Shown here piece by piece: positions 12,106-22,209 of a stretch of 64,000 bases of DNA. The translations under genes and the position numbers were made by a program. Position 1 is the stretch's first letter, and the number at the start of each line of letters is the position of its first letter. Below the pieces are notes generated by a model, which did not search any database, was not told the DNA's origin, and saw only the letters and a list, made by a program, of their open reading frames with translations. The DNA comes from Pseudomonas sp. N040 (GTDB lineage: Bacteria; Pseudomonadota; Gammaproteobacteria; Pseudomonadales; Pseudomonadaceae): contig NZ_JADOBE010000002.1 in NCBI RefSeq assembly GCF_015637705.1, positions 417,454 to 481,453 on the forward strand, read 5' to 3'.

Positions 12106-14136
12106 ATGCCACGCGCCCCCAAGCCGATCCCTGCTGATTTGTCGTTGAGCTTTGGCGAGTTCCTGCCGGTACTCAAGGATCGCGCCCAATGGGCGTTGCG
12201 CTCGACCGGCGAAATGACCGTCGGCCTGGCCCGCATCCTCAAGACCCTGGGGCCGCTGATCGACCTGCTGAATGCCGAAGAGGAAGTCACCGAGCCGCAG
12301 CTGCACCAGGCGCTGGACGGCCTGTTCGAGGCGATCGCCCAGCATCCGCTGGTCGGCCAATTGCGCATCCTCACCGAGCGCATGCGCGAGCGGCGCCTGC
12401 TGCCCAACGAAAGCAGCACTGAGGACCTGATCCGCTTCCTGGTCGACCAGGTGCACAAACGCAGCCTGATCAACATCCCCAAGGAAGTCTCCGACGAATT
12501 CTGGCGCTTCTTCGACGAGCTGATGAGCGAGCCCGAGCTGCGCGGCCTCGGCGAGGTCAGCCTGGACGTCGCGCGCATCCTGATCAGCGCCTATGAGCCA
12601 TTGCTGGTCGAGCTGATCAACCAGCTCAAGGGCCTGCGCCGGATCAATGACCGCAAGCTGCGCGAAATAGCCCTCAGCGCCCGCGTGGTGCGCGAGGACC
12701 TGGCGATCTTCCAGCGGCAGATCCGCGCCCTGCGTTTCGTCCGGCAGTTCTTCGAAGTCGATCCGCAAGATCTCAAAGGCCAGGCCGACGTTGTCGCGCA
12801 GATGGTCCGCGAGTTCGGCCCGCTGTTCATCAAGATGGCCCAGGTAGCCGCCTCCAACTCCGACTTCCTGCCGCAGGAAATGGCCGAGTCACTGGCAGTG
12901 TTCCGCGAGGATGTCGACCCCATGACCGCGGACGAGGTGGAGCAGGCGTTTCTCGAAAGCTTCGGCGAGCTGCCGGGCGATCGCTACTTCGGCTTCGACG
13001 CCAGCAAGCCGCTGAAATCAGGCTCGATCGCTTCGGTCTACCTGGCGCAGAAGCCGATGAAGCCGACGCGCAAGGGCCAGCGCCACCTGGTACCGGTAGT
13101 GGTCAAGGTCGGCCGGCACAACCTGGCGCGCGAGTTCCTTATCGGCAAGACGGTGATCAAGCTGGCCATCGTCAGCAGCCACTACTGGGCCCCGCATTCC
13201 AAGCTGGCACCCTTCTTCAATTCCTGGCTGGACCAGATCGACGTGTTTGTCGAGGGCTTCAACTGCGAACTGGATTTCGAAGCCGAAGCGCAGAACCAGA
13301 CCCGTTTTGCCCAGCGCACCCGAGCCACCGACGGCTGGCATGTGCCCGAAGTGTTCATCAGCTCCAGGCGCGTCATCGAAATGGAGCTGGTGGATGGTGC
13401 ACAGGGGCTGTCCAGCGCATTCCAGATCGGTTCGCCATTGCGCAAGAAGTCAATCCGCCGCCAGATCGGCCGTACCTTCCTGCAGGCCATGCTGACGCAG
13501 ATGCTGGTGTACCGTGAATTTCACGGCGATCTGCATTCGGGCAACGTGCTGGTGGACCCCAGTGGCAAGCTGTTCTTCATCGACTGGGGCAATACCGTTT
13601 CACTGGAAGGCATCTGGCGTCCGGCGCTGAACTACCTGCAGGGTGTGCTGTCCGGCGATAGCGATGCGGTGGTCAGCGCGGTCATCGAGATGAGCGTTGC
13701 CGGCAAGGTGAGCGCAAAAGAGCGCAAGGAAATCGAAGCGCTGGTGATCAAGGCCTTCGCCGCCTCGGATGTCACGCCGCTGAGCTACGATTTCGCCCGC
13801 ACACTGTACGAGGAAGGCAGTGAAGGCCTGATCGAGCGCGTCGACCTGGCCATGCGCCTGGCCAGTGGCTTTACCCGTCAGGGCCTGGTGATCAAGGGCG
13901 AATACATGCACCTGTCGCGCTCGGTGACCGCCATGATCGGCTCCTATATGGCGATCTACAGTGGCCTGCCGCGCAGCGCGATGGTGCTGGATGCACTGGA
14001 GGTGAGCTGGAGCTTTCCGGTCTCGGTTGGCCGGTTAGCCCTGGAGGCGACACGCAAGCGCTTGCTGCAATACATGCTGGGCATCACGCCAATCAAGCAG
14101 CGGGTGCTTGCGCTGTTGCCGCAATCCGGGCAATGA
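12106..14136 (+). CDS. ABC1/AarF (UbiB-type) protein kinase-like protein
   Basis: The 676-residue protein carries an ABC1/ADCK kinase-like domain in its middle part: GPLFIKMAQVAASNSDFLPQ (the KxGQ-like motif that defines the family, here KMAQ), the Ala-rich loop SIASVYLAQ, the nucleotide-binding lysine in PVVVKV, and a catalytic/metal segment EFHGDLHSGNVLVD...FIDWGNT. It has about 230 extra N-terminal helical residues compared with UbiB. It lacks the two C-terminal membrane helices of UbiB, so it is probably a different member of the family, with a possible role in quinone or lipid metabolism. The ATG at 12106 has GGAAA upstream. It converges on the monooxygenase gene with 8 bases between stops. 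Confidence 0.85.
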   Translation: MPRAPKPIPADLSLSFGEFLPVLKDRAQWALRSTGEMTVGLARILKTLGPLIDLLNAEEEVTEPQLHQALDGLFEAIAQHPLVGQLRILTERMRERRLLPNESSTEDLIRFLVDQVHKRSLINIPKEVSDEFWRFFDELMSEPELRGLGEVSLDVARILISAYEPLLVELINQLKGLRRINDRKLREIALSARVVREDLAIFQRQIRALRFVRQFFEVDPQDLKGQADVVAQMVREFGPLFIKMAQVAASNSDFLPQEMAESLAVFREDVDPMTADEVEQAFLESFGELPGDRYFGFDASKPLKSGSIASVYLAQKPMKPTRKGQRHLVPVVVKVGRHNLAREFLIGKTVIKLAIVSSHYWAPHSKLAPFFNSWLDQIDVFVEGFNCELDFEAEAQNQTRFAQRTRATDGWHVPEVFISSRRVIEMELVDGAQGLSSAFQIGSPLRKKSIRRQIGRTFLQAMLTQMLVYREFHGDLHSGNVLVDPSGKLFFIDWGNTVSLEGIWRPALNYLQGVLSGDSDAVVSAVIEMSVAGKVSAKERKEIEALVIKAFAASDVTPLSYDFARTLYEEGSEGLIERVDLAMRLASGFTRQGLVIKGEYMHLSRSVTAMIGSYMAIYSGLPRSAMVLDALEVSWSFPVSVGRLALEATRKRLLQYMLGITPIKQRVLALLPQSGQ

Positions 14137-14144
14137 GCCGCGCC

Positions 14145-15692
14145 TCAGGCGGCTGAAGGCTCCGTGCCAAAGGCCGGCTGCCGCTCAACCTGCGCGGTAT
14201 TGATGCGGGTAAAGCTGTAGTCCGCCTCATTCACGCGCCGGGTCTGCTGCCAGAAGCGCCAGGTCGAGCCGGGCCAGAGCGCCACGTTGCGCCCGTCAGC
14301 CTGCTGGTACCAGCTGGAACAGCCGGACTGCCAAACCGTGCCCTTGAATTTTGCCTGCAGTTTCTCGTTGAAGCTGCGTTGCGCCTCGGGTTTTACGTCC
14401 AGATAGGCCGCACCCTTCTGCTTGAGCAGCTTCAGGCACTGCATGACGTAATGCACCTGGGCTTCGATCATGAACACGATCGAATTGTGCCCCAGGCCGG
14501 TGTTCGGGCCGACCAGTTGGAACAGGTTTGGATAACCGCTCACGGTGGTGCCGTAATAGGCCTCGGCACCCTCCTTCCAGTCCTGCATCAGGTCGTGTCC
14601 CGGCAGGCCCTTGCACGGGAAGCTCTTCATGTAGATGCGCGGGTCGGTGACAAAGCCGGTGCCGAGGATGATGCAGTCCGCCGGCAGTTCGCGGCCGTCC
14701 TTGAGCAGCACCGAGTGCTCGCGCAGCTCCTGGATACCGCTGGTGACCAGCTCGACATTGTCGCGATTGAACATCGGCAGCCACTTGTTGGAAATCAGGA
14801 TGCGCTTGCAGCCGATGGTGTAATCGGGGGTCAGCGCCTTGACCAGTTGCGGATCCTTGACCTGGGCCTTGATGAACAACTGGGCGAGCTTCTGCAGACC
14901 CTGGGCGATCCGCGGCGCGAACAGCGGCCAGACGCGCGACTCGTTGCTCCAGTAAAGGCGAGCGCGGTGCAGCTTGCGCAGCAAGGGCACGCGGGCAAAC
15001 AGCTGCTTCTCCCACTCGGCGTACCGGCGGGTATCCCGCGGAATCACCCAGGCCGAGCTGCGCTGCAGGATGCTCAGCCGCTTCACCAGCGGGGCAATTT
15101 CCGGCGCGTACTGGATGGCGCTGCCGCCGGTACCGATGGACACCACGTTCTTGCCGGTCAGGTCGTAGGCATGGTCCCACTGCGCGGAGTGGAAGATCTT
15201 GCCCTGGAAGCGCTCCTGCCCGGGCAGGGTCGGAATCGACGGCACGTGCAGCGGCCCGGAAGCCAGCACAACATGCCGCGCCAGATACTGTTCGCCGGTA
15301 GCGGTGTCCACCCGCCACTGAGCGCTGGCCTGGTCGAACTGCAGGCCGCTGACTTCACAATTGAAACGAATGAATGGGCGGATGGCATACTTCTCGGTGG
15401 TATCCAGGATGTACTGCTGGATCTCCTGGAAGCCGGCATAGCGCTGGGTCCAGTCGTTCTTCGGGGCGAAGGAAAACGAATACATGTGCGATTGCACATC
15501 GCAGGCCGCGCCGGGGTAGCTGTTCTCGCGCCAGGTGCCGCCGACATCGGCAGCCTTCTCCAGCACCACGAAGTTGTCGTTACCGGCTTCGCGCAGCTTG
15601 ATGGCCATGCACAGGCCGCCAAAACCGGAACCGATGATTACCGTATCGACATGCTTGCGCATGGTAAATGCTGCTGCAGCTGCTGAATTCAT
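14145..15692 (-). CDS. Flavin-containing (Baeyer-Villiger-type) monooxygenase
   Basis: The 515-residue protein has two Rossmann motifs, GSGFGG at 21-26 for FAD and GTGGSA at 187-192 for NADPH. Between them is FQGKIFHSAQW (162-172), the FxGxxxHxxxW fingerprint of Baeyer-Villiger monooxygenases, which insert oxygen next to a ketone. WRENSYPGAACD (54-65) is also typical of the group. The length is in the normal 490-540 range. The start at 15692 has GGAGAG six bases upstream; ATG at 15662 is possible. It is divergent from an AraC regulator, the usual arrangement for a substrate-induced monooxygenase. The ketone is unknown; cyclic ketones or long-chain ketones are the common substrates. Confidence 0.92.
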   Translation of the reverse strand: MNSAAAAAFTMRKHVDTVIIGSGFGGLCMAIKLREAGNDNFVVLEKAADVGGTWRENSYPGAACDVQSHMYSFSFAPKNDWTQRYAGFQEIQQYILDTTEKYAIRPFIRFNCEVSGLQFDQASAQWRVDTATGEQYLARHVVLASGPLHVPSIPTLPGQERFQGKIFHSAQWDHAYDLTGKNVVSIGTGGSAIQYAPEIAPLVKRLSILQRSSAWVIPRDTRRYAEWEKQLFARVPLLRKLHRARLYWSNESRVWPLFAPRIAQGLQKLAQLFIKAQVKDPQLVKALTPDYTIGCKRILISNKWLPMFNRDNVELVTSGIQELREHSVLLKDGRELPADCIILGTGFVTDPRIYMKSFPCKGLPGHDLMQDWKEGAEAYYGTTVSGYPNLFQLVGPNTGLGHNSIVFMIEAQVHYVMQCLKLLKQKGAAYLDVKPEAQRSFNEKLQAKFKGTVWQSGCSSWYQQADGRNVALWPGSTWRFWQQTRRVNEADYSFTRINTAQVERQPAFGTEPSAA

Positions 15693-15830
15693 CTGGGCTC
15701 TCCGTCAAATTCGGGCTGGTTGGACGATGGAGCCAGTCTAGGTCTGGCCAGGATGGCCGAATATGCTAATGTTCGCGCAATAATTGATATTTTCGGCAAC
15801 CTTGCCGCCGCCCTTCCGAGTCTCGCATCC

Positions 15831-16853
15831 ATGGCCAGTCACTCCATCCTGTCCTTGCGTCACATCGCCAATCGGCTGAAGGAGCTGGGCAGCGATCCGG
15901 CTCCGGTACTGGCCAGGCACGGCCTGGACCTGGACCGGATTGCCCTGGACAGCCGCATCGACTATGCGCTGGAGCTGCGGATTTTCTGCAGCCTGTGTGA
16001 ACTTGTCAGCGAACCGCTGGCCGGCCTCAAGGTCGGCAGCAAGATCGGCTTCACCGGCTATGGCCCCCTCAGCCTGCTCCTGCTGACCTGCGCCACACCC
16101 TGGGAAGCCATGCAGGCCAGCCTGCGCTATCAGCCACTGACTTACCTGTTCAGCCAGCCCGGATTCGTCCCCGGCCCGCGCAGCAGTGAACTGACCTTCA
16201 AGCCACTGGAACTGCCTGACTGGCCGTTCCGCTTGCGCATCGACATGGAACTGGCCGGGGCCTTCAAGTTGCTGCAGGACCTGCAGCAGACGGCAAGCAT
16301 CGATCTGGCGCTCGAACTGGTCAGCCTGCCCTACCCGCGCCCCGCCGAAAGCCGGGCCTATGAAGAGTTCTTTGGCTGCCCGGTGATGTTCGGCGACAGC
16401 CACGCCCGCCTGCGCATCCTCAACAGCAAGCTGCAACAACCCATGGCCAATGCCGACAGCATGGTCAACGCCATGTACCGCCAGGAATGTGAAAAGCTGC
16501 GCGAAATAGCCCTGCGCGACACCGCCGACAACATCGCCGGGGAGGTCCGCCAGCACCTGCTGCTGTTTGATCATGCCTACCCCGATGCACCCGCCGTTGC
16601 CGCCGTGTTCGGCATGTCCGAGCGCAGCCTCCGCAGCCGTCTGCGTGCCGAGGGACTGTCCTTCCGCCGCCTGCTCGATCAGGTGCGCTACGAGCGCGCC
16701 CGGCAGCGCCTGCGCGACACGCGGGACTCGATCGAGCTGATCGCCCTGCAGCTGGGCTATGCCGAAACCGCCTCGTTCATCCACGCCTTCCAGCGCTGGT
16801 CCGGCACCACCCCGTCGGCCTACCGGCGCAGCAGCCAGAACCCCGGCAGCTGA
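15831..16853 (+). CDS. AraC-family transcriptional regulator (OruR/ArgR-like N-terminal domain)
   Basis: The 340-residue protein has an N-terminal effector domain of the 'arabinose-binding-like' type seen in Pseudomonas AraC regulators (HIANRLKELGSDPAPVLARHGLDL; GYGPLSLLLLTCATPWEAM) and a C-terminal double helix-turn-helix (about 255-333: VAAVFGMSERSLRSRLRAEG, then IALQLGYAETASFIHAFQRW). The ATG at 15831 is preferred because the family begins with the HSILSLRHIANRL segment; an in-frame ATG at 15720 would lie in the promoter region shared with the monooxygenase. It probably activates the divergent monooxygenase gene in response to its substrate. It ends just before a strong shared terminator. 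Confidence 0.9.
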   Translation: MASHSILSLRHIANRLKELGSDPAPVLARHGLDLDRIALDSRIDYALELRIFCSLCELVSEPLAGLKVGSKIGFTGYGPLSLLLLTCATPWEAMQASLRYQPLTYLFSQPGFVPGPRSSELTFKPLELPDWPFRLRIDMELAGAFKLLQDLQQTASIDLALELVSLPYPRPAESRAYEEFFGCPVMFGDSHARLRILNSKLQQPMANADSMVNAMYRQECEKLREIALRDTADNIAGEVRQHLLLFDHAYPDAPAVAAVFGMSERSLRSRLRAEGLSFRRLLDQVRYERARQRLRDTRDSIELIALQLGYAETASFIHAFQRWSGTTPSAYRRSSQNPGS

Positions 16854-16856
16854 AAC

Positions 16857-16887
16857 GCAAAAGCCCCGAACCAGTCGGGGCTTTTGC
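16857..16887. terminator. Bidirectional rho-independent terminator
   Basis: GCAAAAGCCCCGA (16857-16869) pairs perfectly with TCGGGGCTTTTGC (16875-16887) around a 5-base loop. The A and T tracts inside the stem serve both strands, so it can end the AraC gene and the convergent argG. Confidence 0.92.
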
Positions 16888-16906
16888 GGTCACACGGCGA
16901 TCTCGA

Positions 16907-18124
<1,218 letters not shown>

Positions 18125-18358
18125 TCCATCACTCCACGGGCTTGTACGGAAAAGCCCGCGATTCTACCGGCGCTGCCCGCCGATTTACAGGGGCACGGCA
18201 GTTGCAGGCGACCAAGCGCCCGAATCAGACCGGGCCCGGACGGCAAAACTCAGCGCAGACCCAAGCGCACGGCCACAGCGGGATGCCGCTGGCCAGCTTT
18301 TCCGGTAGCATGCACGGCGAGAATTTTCTGCTAGAACAGCCGCCTGGAAACACCCCCC

Positions 18359-19405
18359 ATGTCCGACCGTATCACCCTGCTGCGCCCCGATGACTGGCAT
18401 ATCCACCTGCGCGACGGTGCCGTGCTGCGCGATACGGTTGCGGATGTGGCCCGCAGCTTTGCCCGCGCCATCGTCATGCCCAACCTGGTGCCGCCGGTCC
18501 GCACCGCCGAGCAGGCCGACGCCTACCGCCAGCGCATCCTCGCCGCGCGCCCGGCGGGCAGCCGCTTCGAGCCGCTGATGGTGCTCTACCTTACAGACAA
18601 CACCTCTGCCGACGACATTCGCCAGGCCAAGGCCAGCGGTTTCGTGCATGCGGCCAAGCTGTATCCGGCCGGCGCCACCACCAACTCGGATTCCGGGGTC
18701 ACCCGCATCGACGCGCTGTTCCCGGTCCTCGAAGCCATGGCCGAGGTCGGCCTGCCGCTGCTGGTGCACGGGGAAGTCACGCGCACCGAGATCGACGTGT
18801 TCGATCGCGAAAAAGCCTTCATCGACGAGCATCTGGTGCGGCTGGTCGAGCGCTTCCCGAGCCTCAAGGTGGTCTTCGAGCACATCACCACCGCCGATGC
18901 CGCCGCCTTCGTCCGCGCCGCACCGGCCAACGTCGCCGCCACCATCACCGCCCACCACCTGCTGTACAACCGCAACCACATGCTGGTCGGCGGCATTCGC
19001 CCGCACTTCTATTGCCTGCCGATCCTCAAGCGCAACACCCACCAGGAAGCCCTGCTGGATGCGGCCACCAGCGGCGATCCGAAGTTCTTCCTCGGCACCG
19101 ACTCGGCGCCGCATGCACGGCATGCCAAGGAAGCGGCCTGCGGCTGCGCCGGCTGCTACAGCGCGCACGCGGCCATCGAGCTGTATGCCGAAGCCTTCGA
19201 CCAGCGCCAGGCGCTCGACCGCCTGGAAGGCTTTGCCAGCCACTTCGGCGCGGACTTCTACGGCTTGCCGCGCAACCATGAACACATCACCCTGGTCCGT
19301 GAAGACTGGGTTGGCCCCACCGAGCTGCCACTTGGCGAGCAAACGGTCATCCCGCTGCGCGCCGGTGAAAAACTGCGCTGGCGGATCGTGGAGACGCAAG
19401 CGTGA
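18359..19405 (+). CDS. pyrC: Dihydroorotase (class II)
   Basis: The enzyme closes N-carbamoyl-aspartate to dihydroorotate in pyrimidine synthesis. The 348-residue length fits the E. coli PyrC type. The zinc ligands are visible as [10 protein letters not shown] (His14, His16), the carboxylated-lysine region [24 protein letters not shown] and the late FLGTDSAPH. It shares an ATG-less 4-base junction with rnt (GTGA), so the two are translationally coupled, as in P. aeruginosa. Confidence 0.98.
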   Translation: MSDRITLLRPDDWHIHLRDGAVLRDTVADVARSFARAIVMPNLVPPVRTAEQADAYRQRILAARPAGSRFEPLMVLYLTDNTSADDIRQAKASGFVHAAKLYPAGATTNSDSGVTRIDALFPVLEAMAEVGLPLLVHGEVTRTEIDVFDREKAFIDEHLVRLVERFPSLKVVFEHITTADAAAFVRAAPANVAATITAHHLLYNRNHMLVGGIRPHFYCLPILKRNTHQEALLDAATSGDPKFFLGTDSAPHARHAKEAACGCAGCYSAHAAIELYAEAFDQRQALDRLEGFASHFGADFYGLPRNHEHITLVREDWVGPTELPLGEQTVIPLRAGEKLRWRIVETQA

Positions 19406-20076
19406 GTGAAGAGCACTTCGACGACGAATTTGACGGCAGCCTGCCCAGCGGCCCGCGCCACCCGATGGCGGCGCGCTTTCGCGGCTACCTGCCGGTAGTC
19501 GTGGACGTCGAAACCGGCGGTTTCAACTGTGCCACCGACGCCCTGCTGGAAATCGCCGCGACCACCATCGGCATTGACGAGAGCGGCCTGCTGTATCCGC
19601 AGCACACCCAGTTCTTCCGGGTGGAGCCCTTCGTCGGCGCCAACATCGAACAGGCGGCGCTGGAGTTCACCGGGATCAAGCTGGATCACCCGCTGCGCAT
19701 GGCGGTCAGCGAAGAACATGCGCTCACGGAGATTTTCCGCAGCCTGCGCAAGTCGCTGAAGGCCAATGGCTGCAAGCGCGCGATCCTGGTCGGGCACAAC
19801 AGCAGTTTCGACCTCGGTTTCCTGAATGCCGCAGTCAACCGCACCGGCATCAAGCGCAATCCCTTCCACCCGTTTTCCAGCTTCGACACCGCAACCCTGG
19901 CCGGCCTCGCCTATGGCCAGACCGTGCTGGCCCGCGCCTGCCAGGTGGCCGGGATTGCCTTCGACGGCAAGGAAGCGCATTCCGCCCGCTACGACACCGA
20001 GAAGACTGCCGAACTGTTCTGCGGCATCGTCAACCGCTGGAAGGAAATGGGCGGCTGGGACGAGTTCGACAACTGA
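19402..20076 (+). CDS. rnt: Ribonuclease T
   Basis: A 3'-5' exoribonuclease of the DEDD family that trims the CCA end of tRNA and matures stable RNAs as a dimer. The 224-residue protein has the first acidic motif [10 protein letters not shown] (Asp35, Glu37), the second [10 protein letters not shown] and the last [16 protein letters not shown], with His preceding the final Asp as in DEDDh enzymes. It begins with GTG at 19402, four bases inside the end of pyrC. The hairpin at 20187-20226 follows. Confidence 0.97.
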   Translation: MSEEHFDDEFDGSLPSGPRHPMAARFRGYLPVVVDVETGGFNCATDALLEIAATTIGIDESGLLYPQHTQFFRVEPFVGANIEQAALEFTGIKLDHPLRMAVSEEHALTEIFRSLRKSLKANGCKRAILVGHNSSFDLGFLNAAVNRTGIKRNPFHPFSSFDTATLAGLAYGQTVLARACQVAGIAFDGKEAHSARYDTEKTAELFCGIVNRWKEMGGWDEFDN

Positions 20077-20099
20077 GTTATCGGTTGCAGGCCCTTGTC

Positions 20100-20161
20100 T
20101 TGGTGGGTTTAGCCCACCAATAGCGGTTCGCGCTTTAAGGTGGGTTGAAGCCCACCCTACG
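20100..20161. repeat. Pair of REP-like palindromes
   Basis: Two hairpins with the same core lie in tandem: TTGGTGGG..GCCCACCAA (20100-20120) and GGTGGGTTGAAGCCCACCCTACG (part, 20139-20161). The second is the reverse complement of the copy at 11704-11725 with one change. They lie just after rnt, a typical position for extragenic palindromes. Confidence 0.8.
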
Positions 20162-20186
20162 TTTTGCACCCAATACATAACTGGGC

Positions 20187-20226
20187 GCCACTAAAAAGCC
20201 CGGCATTTGCCGGGCTTTTTAGTGGC
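20187..20226. terminator. Bidirectional rho-independent terminator
   Basis: An 18-bp perfect stem (20187-20204 with 20209-20226) with the 4-base loop ATTT contains the core AAAAAGCCCGGC / GCCGGGCTTTTT. It separates the convergent rnt and peroxiredoxin genes and is the strongest terminator in the window. Confidence 0.95.
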
Positions 20227-20240
20227 CGAGGCCGCGCGCC

Positions 20241-20843
20241 TTACAGCTTGCTGGCGTTCTCGCTGAGGTAGGCCGCCACGCCATCCGGCGTCGCGGTCAT
20301 GCCCTTGTCACCCTTCTTCCAGTTGGCCGGGCAGACTTCGCCGTGCTCTTCGGTGAACTGCAGGGCATCGACCAGACGCAACAGTTCGTCCATGTTGCGG
20401 CCCAGCGGCAGGTCGTTGACGATCTGCGAACGCACGACGCCGTTCAGGTCGATCAGGAAGGCACCGCGGAAGGCCACGCCGCCTTCGGACTCAACGTCAT
20501 AGGCCTTGCAGATTTCGTGGCTGATGTCGGCCGCCAGGGTGTACTTGACCGGGCCGATGCCGCCGGCGTTGACCGGGGTGTTGCGCCAGGCGTTGTGGGT
20601 GAAGTGCGAGTCGATGGAAACCCCGATCACTTCGACGTTGCGTGCCTGAAACTCCGGAATGCGGTGGTCCAGGGCGATCAGCTCGGACGGGCAGACAAAG
20701 GTGAAGTCCAGCGGGTAGAAGAACACCAAGCCGTATTTGCCCTTGATGGCTGAGGACAGGCTGAAGCTGTCGACGATTTCGCCATTGCCCAATACCGCGG
20801 CAACGGTGAAATCCGGGGCTTTCTTACCTACGAGTACGCTCAT
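20241..20843 (-). CDS. Typical 2-Cys peroxiredoxin (AhpC/Prx family)
   Basis: A thiol peroxidase that reduces H2O2 and organic peroxides. The 200-residue protein has the peroxidatic cysteine at Cys51 in DFTFVCPSE and the resolving cysteine at Cys171 in GEVCPANW. The GGIGP loop, linked to sensitivity to over-oxidation in the family, is present. The ATG at 20843 is set by AAGGAG eight bases upstream; a frame extending further upstream has no ribosome-binding site and no family similarity. It is next to the iron-storage genes bfd and bfr, divergent from bfd, consistent with an iron and oxidative-stress neighbourhood. Confidence 0.95.
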   Translation of the reverse strand: MSVLVGKKAPDFTVAAVLGNGEIVDSFSLSSAIKGKYGLVFFYPLDFTFVCPSELIALDHRIPEFQARNVEVIGVSIDSHFTHNAWRNTPVNAGGIGPVKYTLAADISHEICKAYDVESEGGVAFRGAFLIDLNGVVRSQIVNDLPLGRNMDELLRLVDALQFTEEHGEVCPANWKKGDKGMTATPDGVAAYLSENASKL

Positions 20844-20987
20844 TGCTTTTCTCCTTGAACATTGAGGGGTGCGCCGGCCGGGGCGGAAGTTACCGATCAG
20901 GCCATCGGCAGCGCAGTGCCCGGCCATCATACACCGGCACTTTCACCGTCCACCAACGGCTTTGCCAGCGCTACTTGTTTCGAGCAC

Positions 20988-21020
20988 ATGATTGACAATC
21001 ATTCTCGTTACTATTAAGAT
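20988..21020 (+). promoter_or_regulatory. bfd promoter with overlapping Fur box
   Basis: TTGACA at 20992-20997 and TAAGAT at 21015-21020 are separated by 17 bases and make a good sigma-70 promoter. Over the -35 element lies ATGATTGACAATCATTCTC (20988-21006), which matches the 19-bp Fur consensus at 13 positions and contains the perfect repeat GATTG-A-CAATC. Binding of Fur there would block the promoter when iron is plentiful. Confidence 0.75.
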
Positions 21021-21056
21021 CCGATCCACGATTCAAACCAGCACGAGCTCGCTTCC

Positions 21057-21266
21057 ATGTATGTTTGTCTGTGTCAGGGTGTTACCGATGGCCAGATTCG
21101 CGATGCCATCTACGAAGGTTGCTGCAGCTACCGCGAGGTCCGCGAAACCCTCGGCGTAGCAAGCCAGTGCGGCAAATGCGCCTGCCTGGCCAAGCAGGTT
21201 GTGCGGGAAACCCTCGGCGACCTGCACAGCAGCCAGGCCGTCCTGGCCTACCCCGCTGCCATCTAG
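21057..21266 (+). CDS. bfd: Bacterioferritin-associated ferredoxin
   Basis: A 69-residue [2Fe-2S] protein that donates electrons to bacterioferritin to release stored iron. The four cysteines follow the Bfd pattern: CLC near the start (Cys4, Cys6) and CGKCAC near residues 38-43. The Fur-type promoter at 20988-21020 means it would be made under iron starvation, when the store must be mobilised. bfr follows 87 bases downstream on the same strand. Confidence 0.96.
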   Translation: MYVCLCQGVTDGQIRDAIYEGCCSYREVRETLGVASQCGKCACLAKQVVRETLGDLHSSQAVLAYPAAI

Positions 21267-21353
21267 CACCCGCCCAACCGACCAAGTGCTTTGACGCCTG
21301 TGTCATGGCGAACCAGACTGATCACTCCCCCTCCAATCACGGCGGAATCGGGC

Positions 21354-21824
21354 ATGAAAGGCGACAAGACGGTCATCCAGCACCTGAACAAGATCCTCGG
21401 CAACGAGCTGGTCGCGATCAACCAGTACTTCCTGCACGCGCGCATGTACGACGACTGGGGCCTGAAGAAGCTCGGCGAGCACGAGTACCACGAGTCGATC
21501 GACGAGATGAAGCACGCCGACAGGCTGATCAAGCGCATCCTGTTCCTCGAGGGGCTGCCCAACGTGCAGGATCTGGGCAAGCTGCACATCGGCGAAAACA
21601 CCGCGGAAATGCTCGCCTGCGACCTGAAGATAGAGCGCAAGGCACATATCGACCTGAAGGAAGCGATCGCCTACTGCGAGAGCATCGCCGACTACGCCTC
21701 GCGCGACCTGTTGCGCGAGATTCTCTGCTCGGAAGAAGATCACATCGACTGGCTGGAAACCCAGCTGGGGCTGATCGAGAAGGTCGGCCTGCCGAACTAC
21801 CTGCAATCGCAGATCGACGACTGA
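21354..21824 (+). CDS. bfr: Bacterioferritin (haem-binding, ferroxidase-active)
   Basis: The 156-residue subunit forms a 24-mer that stores iron. All six ferroxidase ligands are present at standard positions: Glu18, Glu51, His54, Glu94, Glu127 and His130, and the haem ligand Met52 is there, so it is an active, haem-binding Bfr rather than the inactive subunit type. The ATG at 21354 starts the family-typical [15 protein letters not shown]; a frame reaching further upstream is not conserved-looking. Context with bfd matches bfrB of P. aeruginosa. A terminator follows at 21842. Confidence 0.97.
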   Translation: MKGDKTVIQHLNKILGNELVAINQYFLHARMYDDWGLKKLGEHEYHESIDEMKHADRLIKRILFLEGLPNVQDLGKLHIGENTAEMLACDLKIERKAHIDLKEAIAYCESIADYASRDLLREILCSEEDHIDWLETQLGLIEKVGLPNYLQSQIDD

Positions 21825-21841
21825 TCCGACCCTGAAAACAA

Positions 21842-21864
21842 AGACCCCGCACCAGGCGGGGTCT
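21842..21864. terminator. Terminator between bfr and grxD
   Basis: AGACCCCGC (21842-21850) pairs with GCGGGGTCT (21856-21864), loop ACCAG. On the minus strand it is followed by TTGTTTT, so it best serves grxD; it may also stop bfr. Confidence 0.8.
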
Positions 21865-21882
21865 GCTCAAGCGGGCCAGCCC

Positions 21883-22209
21883 TCAGGCGTTGGCCTTGCT
21901 GGCGGCTTCCTTGATCAGGGCCTGCAACTCGCCCTTCTCGAACATCTCCACCATGATGTCGCTGCCGCCGACCAGTTCGCCGGCCACCCACAGTTGCGGG
22001 AAAGTTGGCCAGTTGGCGTACTTGGGCAGATTGGCGCGGATTTCCGGATTCTGCAGGATGTCGACAAAGGCGAACTTCTCGCCACAGCCCATCACCACCT
22101 GCGCAGCCTTGGCCGAGAAGCCGCACTGCGGCGCGTTCGGCGAGCCCTTCATGTAAAGCAGGATGGTGTTCTTGCTGATCTGATCTTTGATGGTTTCGAT
22201 GATATCCAT
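21883..22209 (-). CDS. grxD: Monothiol glutaredoxin Grx4
   Basis: A 108-residue CGFS-type glutaredoxin that binds and delivers [2Fe-2S] clusters with glutathione. The active site APQCGFS puts the single cysteine at residue 29, and the glutathione-binding WPTFPQLWV and GGSDIM segments follow. The ATG at 22209 has GAGGTG upstream; the frame stays open far upstream but without coding character. Its place next to bfr/bfd suits iron and cluster metabolism. Confidence 0.97.
   Translation of the reverse strand: MDIIETIKDQISKNTILLYMKGSPNAPQCGFSAKAAQVVMGCGEKFAFVDILQNPEIRANLPKYANWPTFPQLWVAGELVGGSDIMVEMFEKGELQALIKEAASKANA

Noticed and set aside
14379..15686. A 435-codon plus-strand frame opposite the monooxygenase
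   Set aside because: The monooxygenase has intact FAD, NADPH and Baeyer-Villiger motifs on the other strand; the antisense frame has none.
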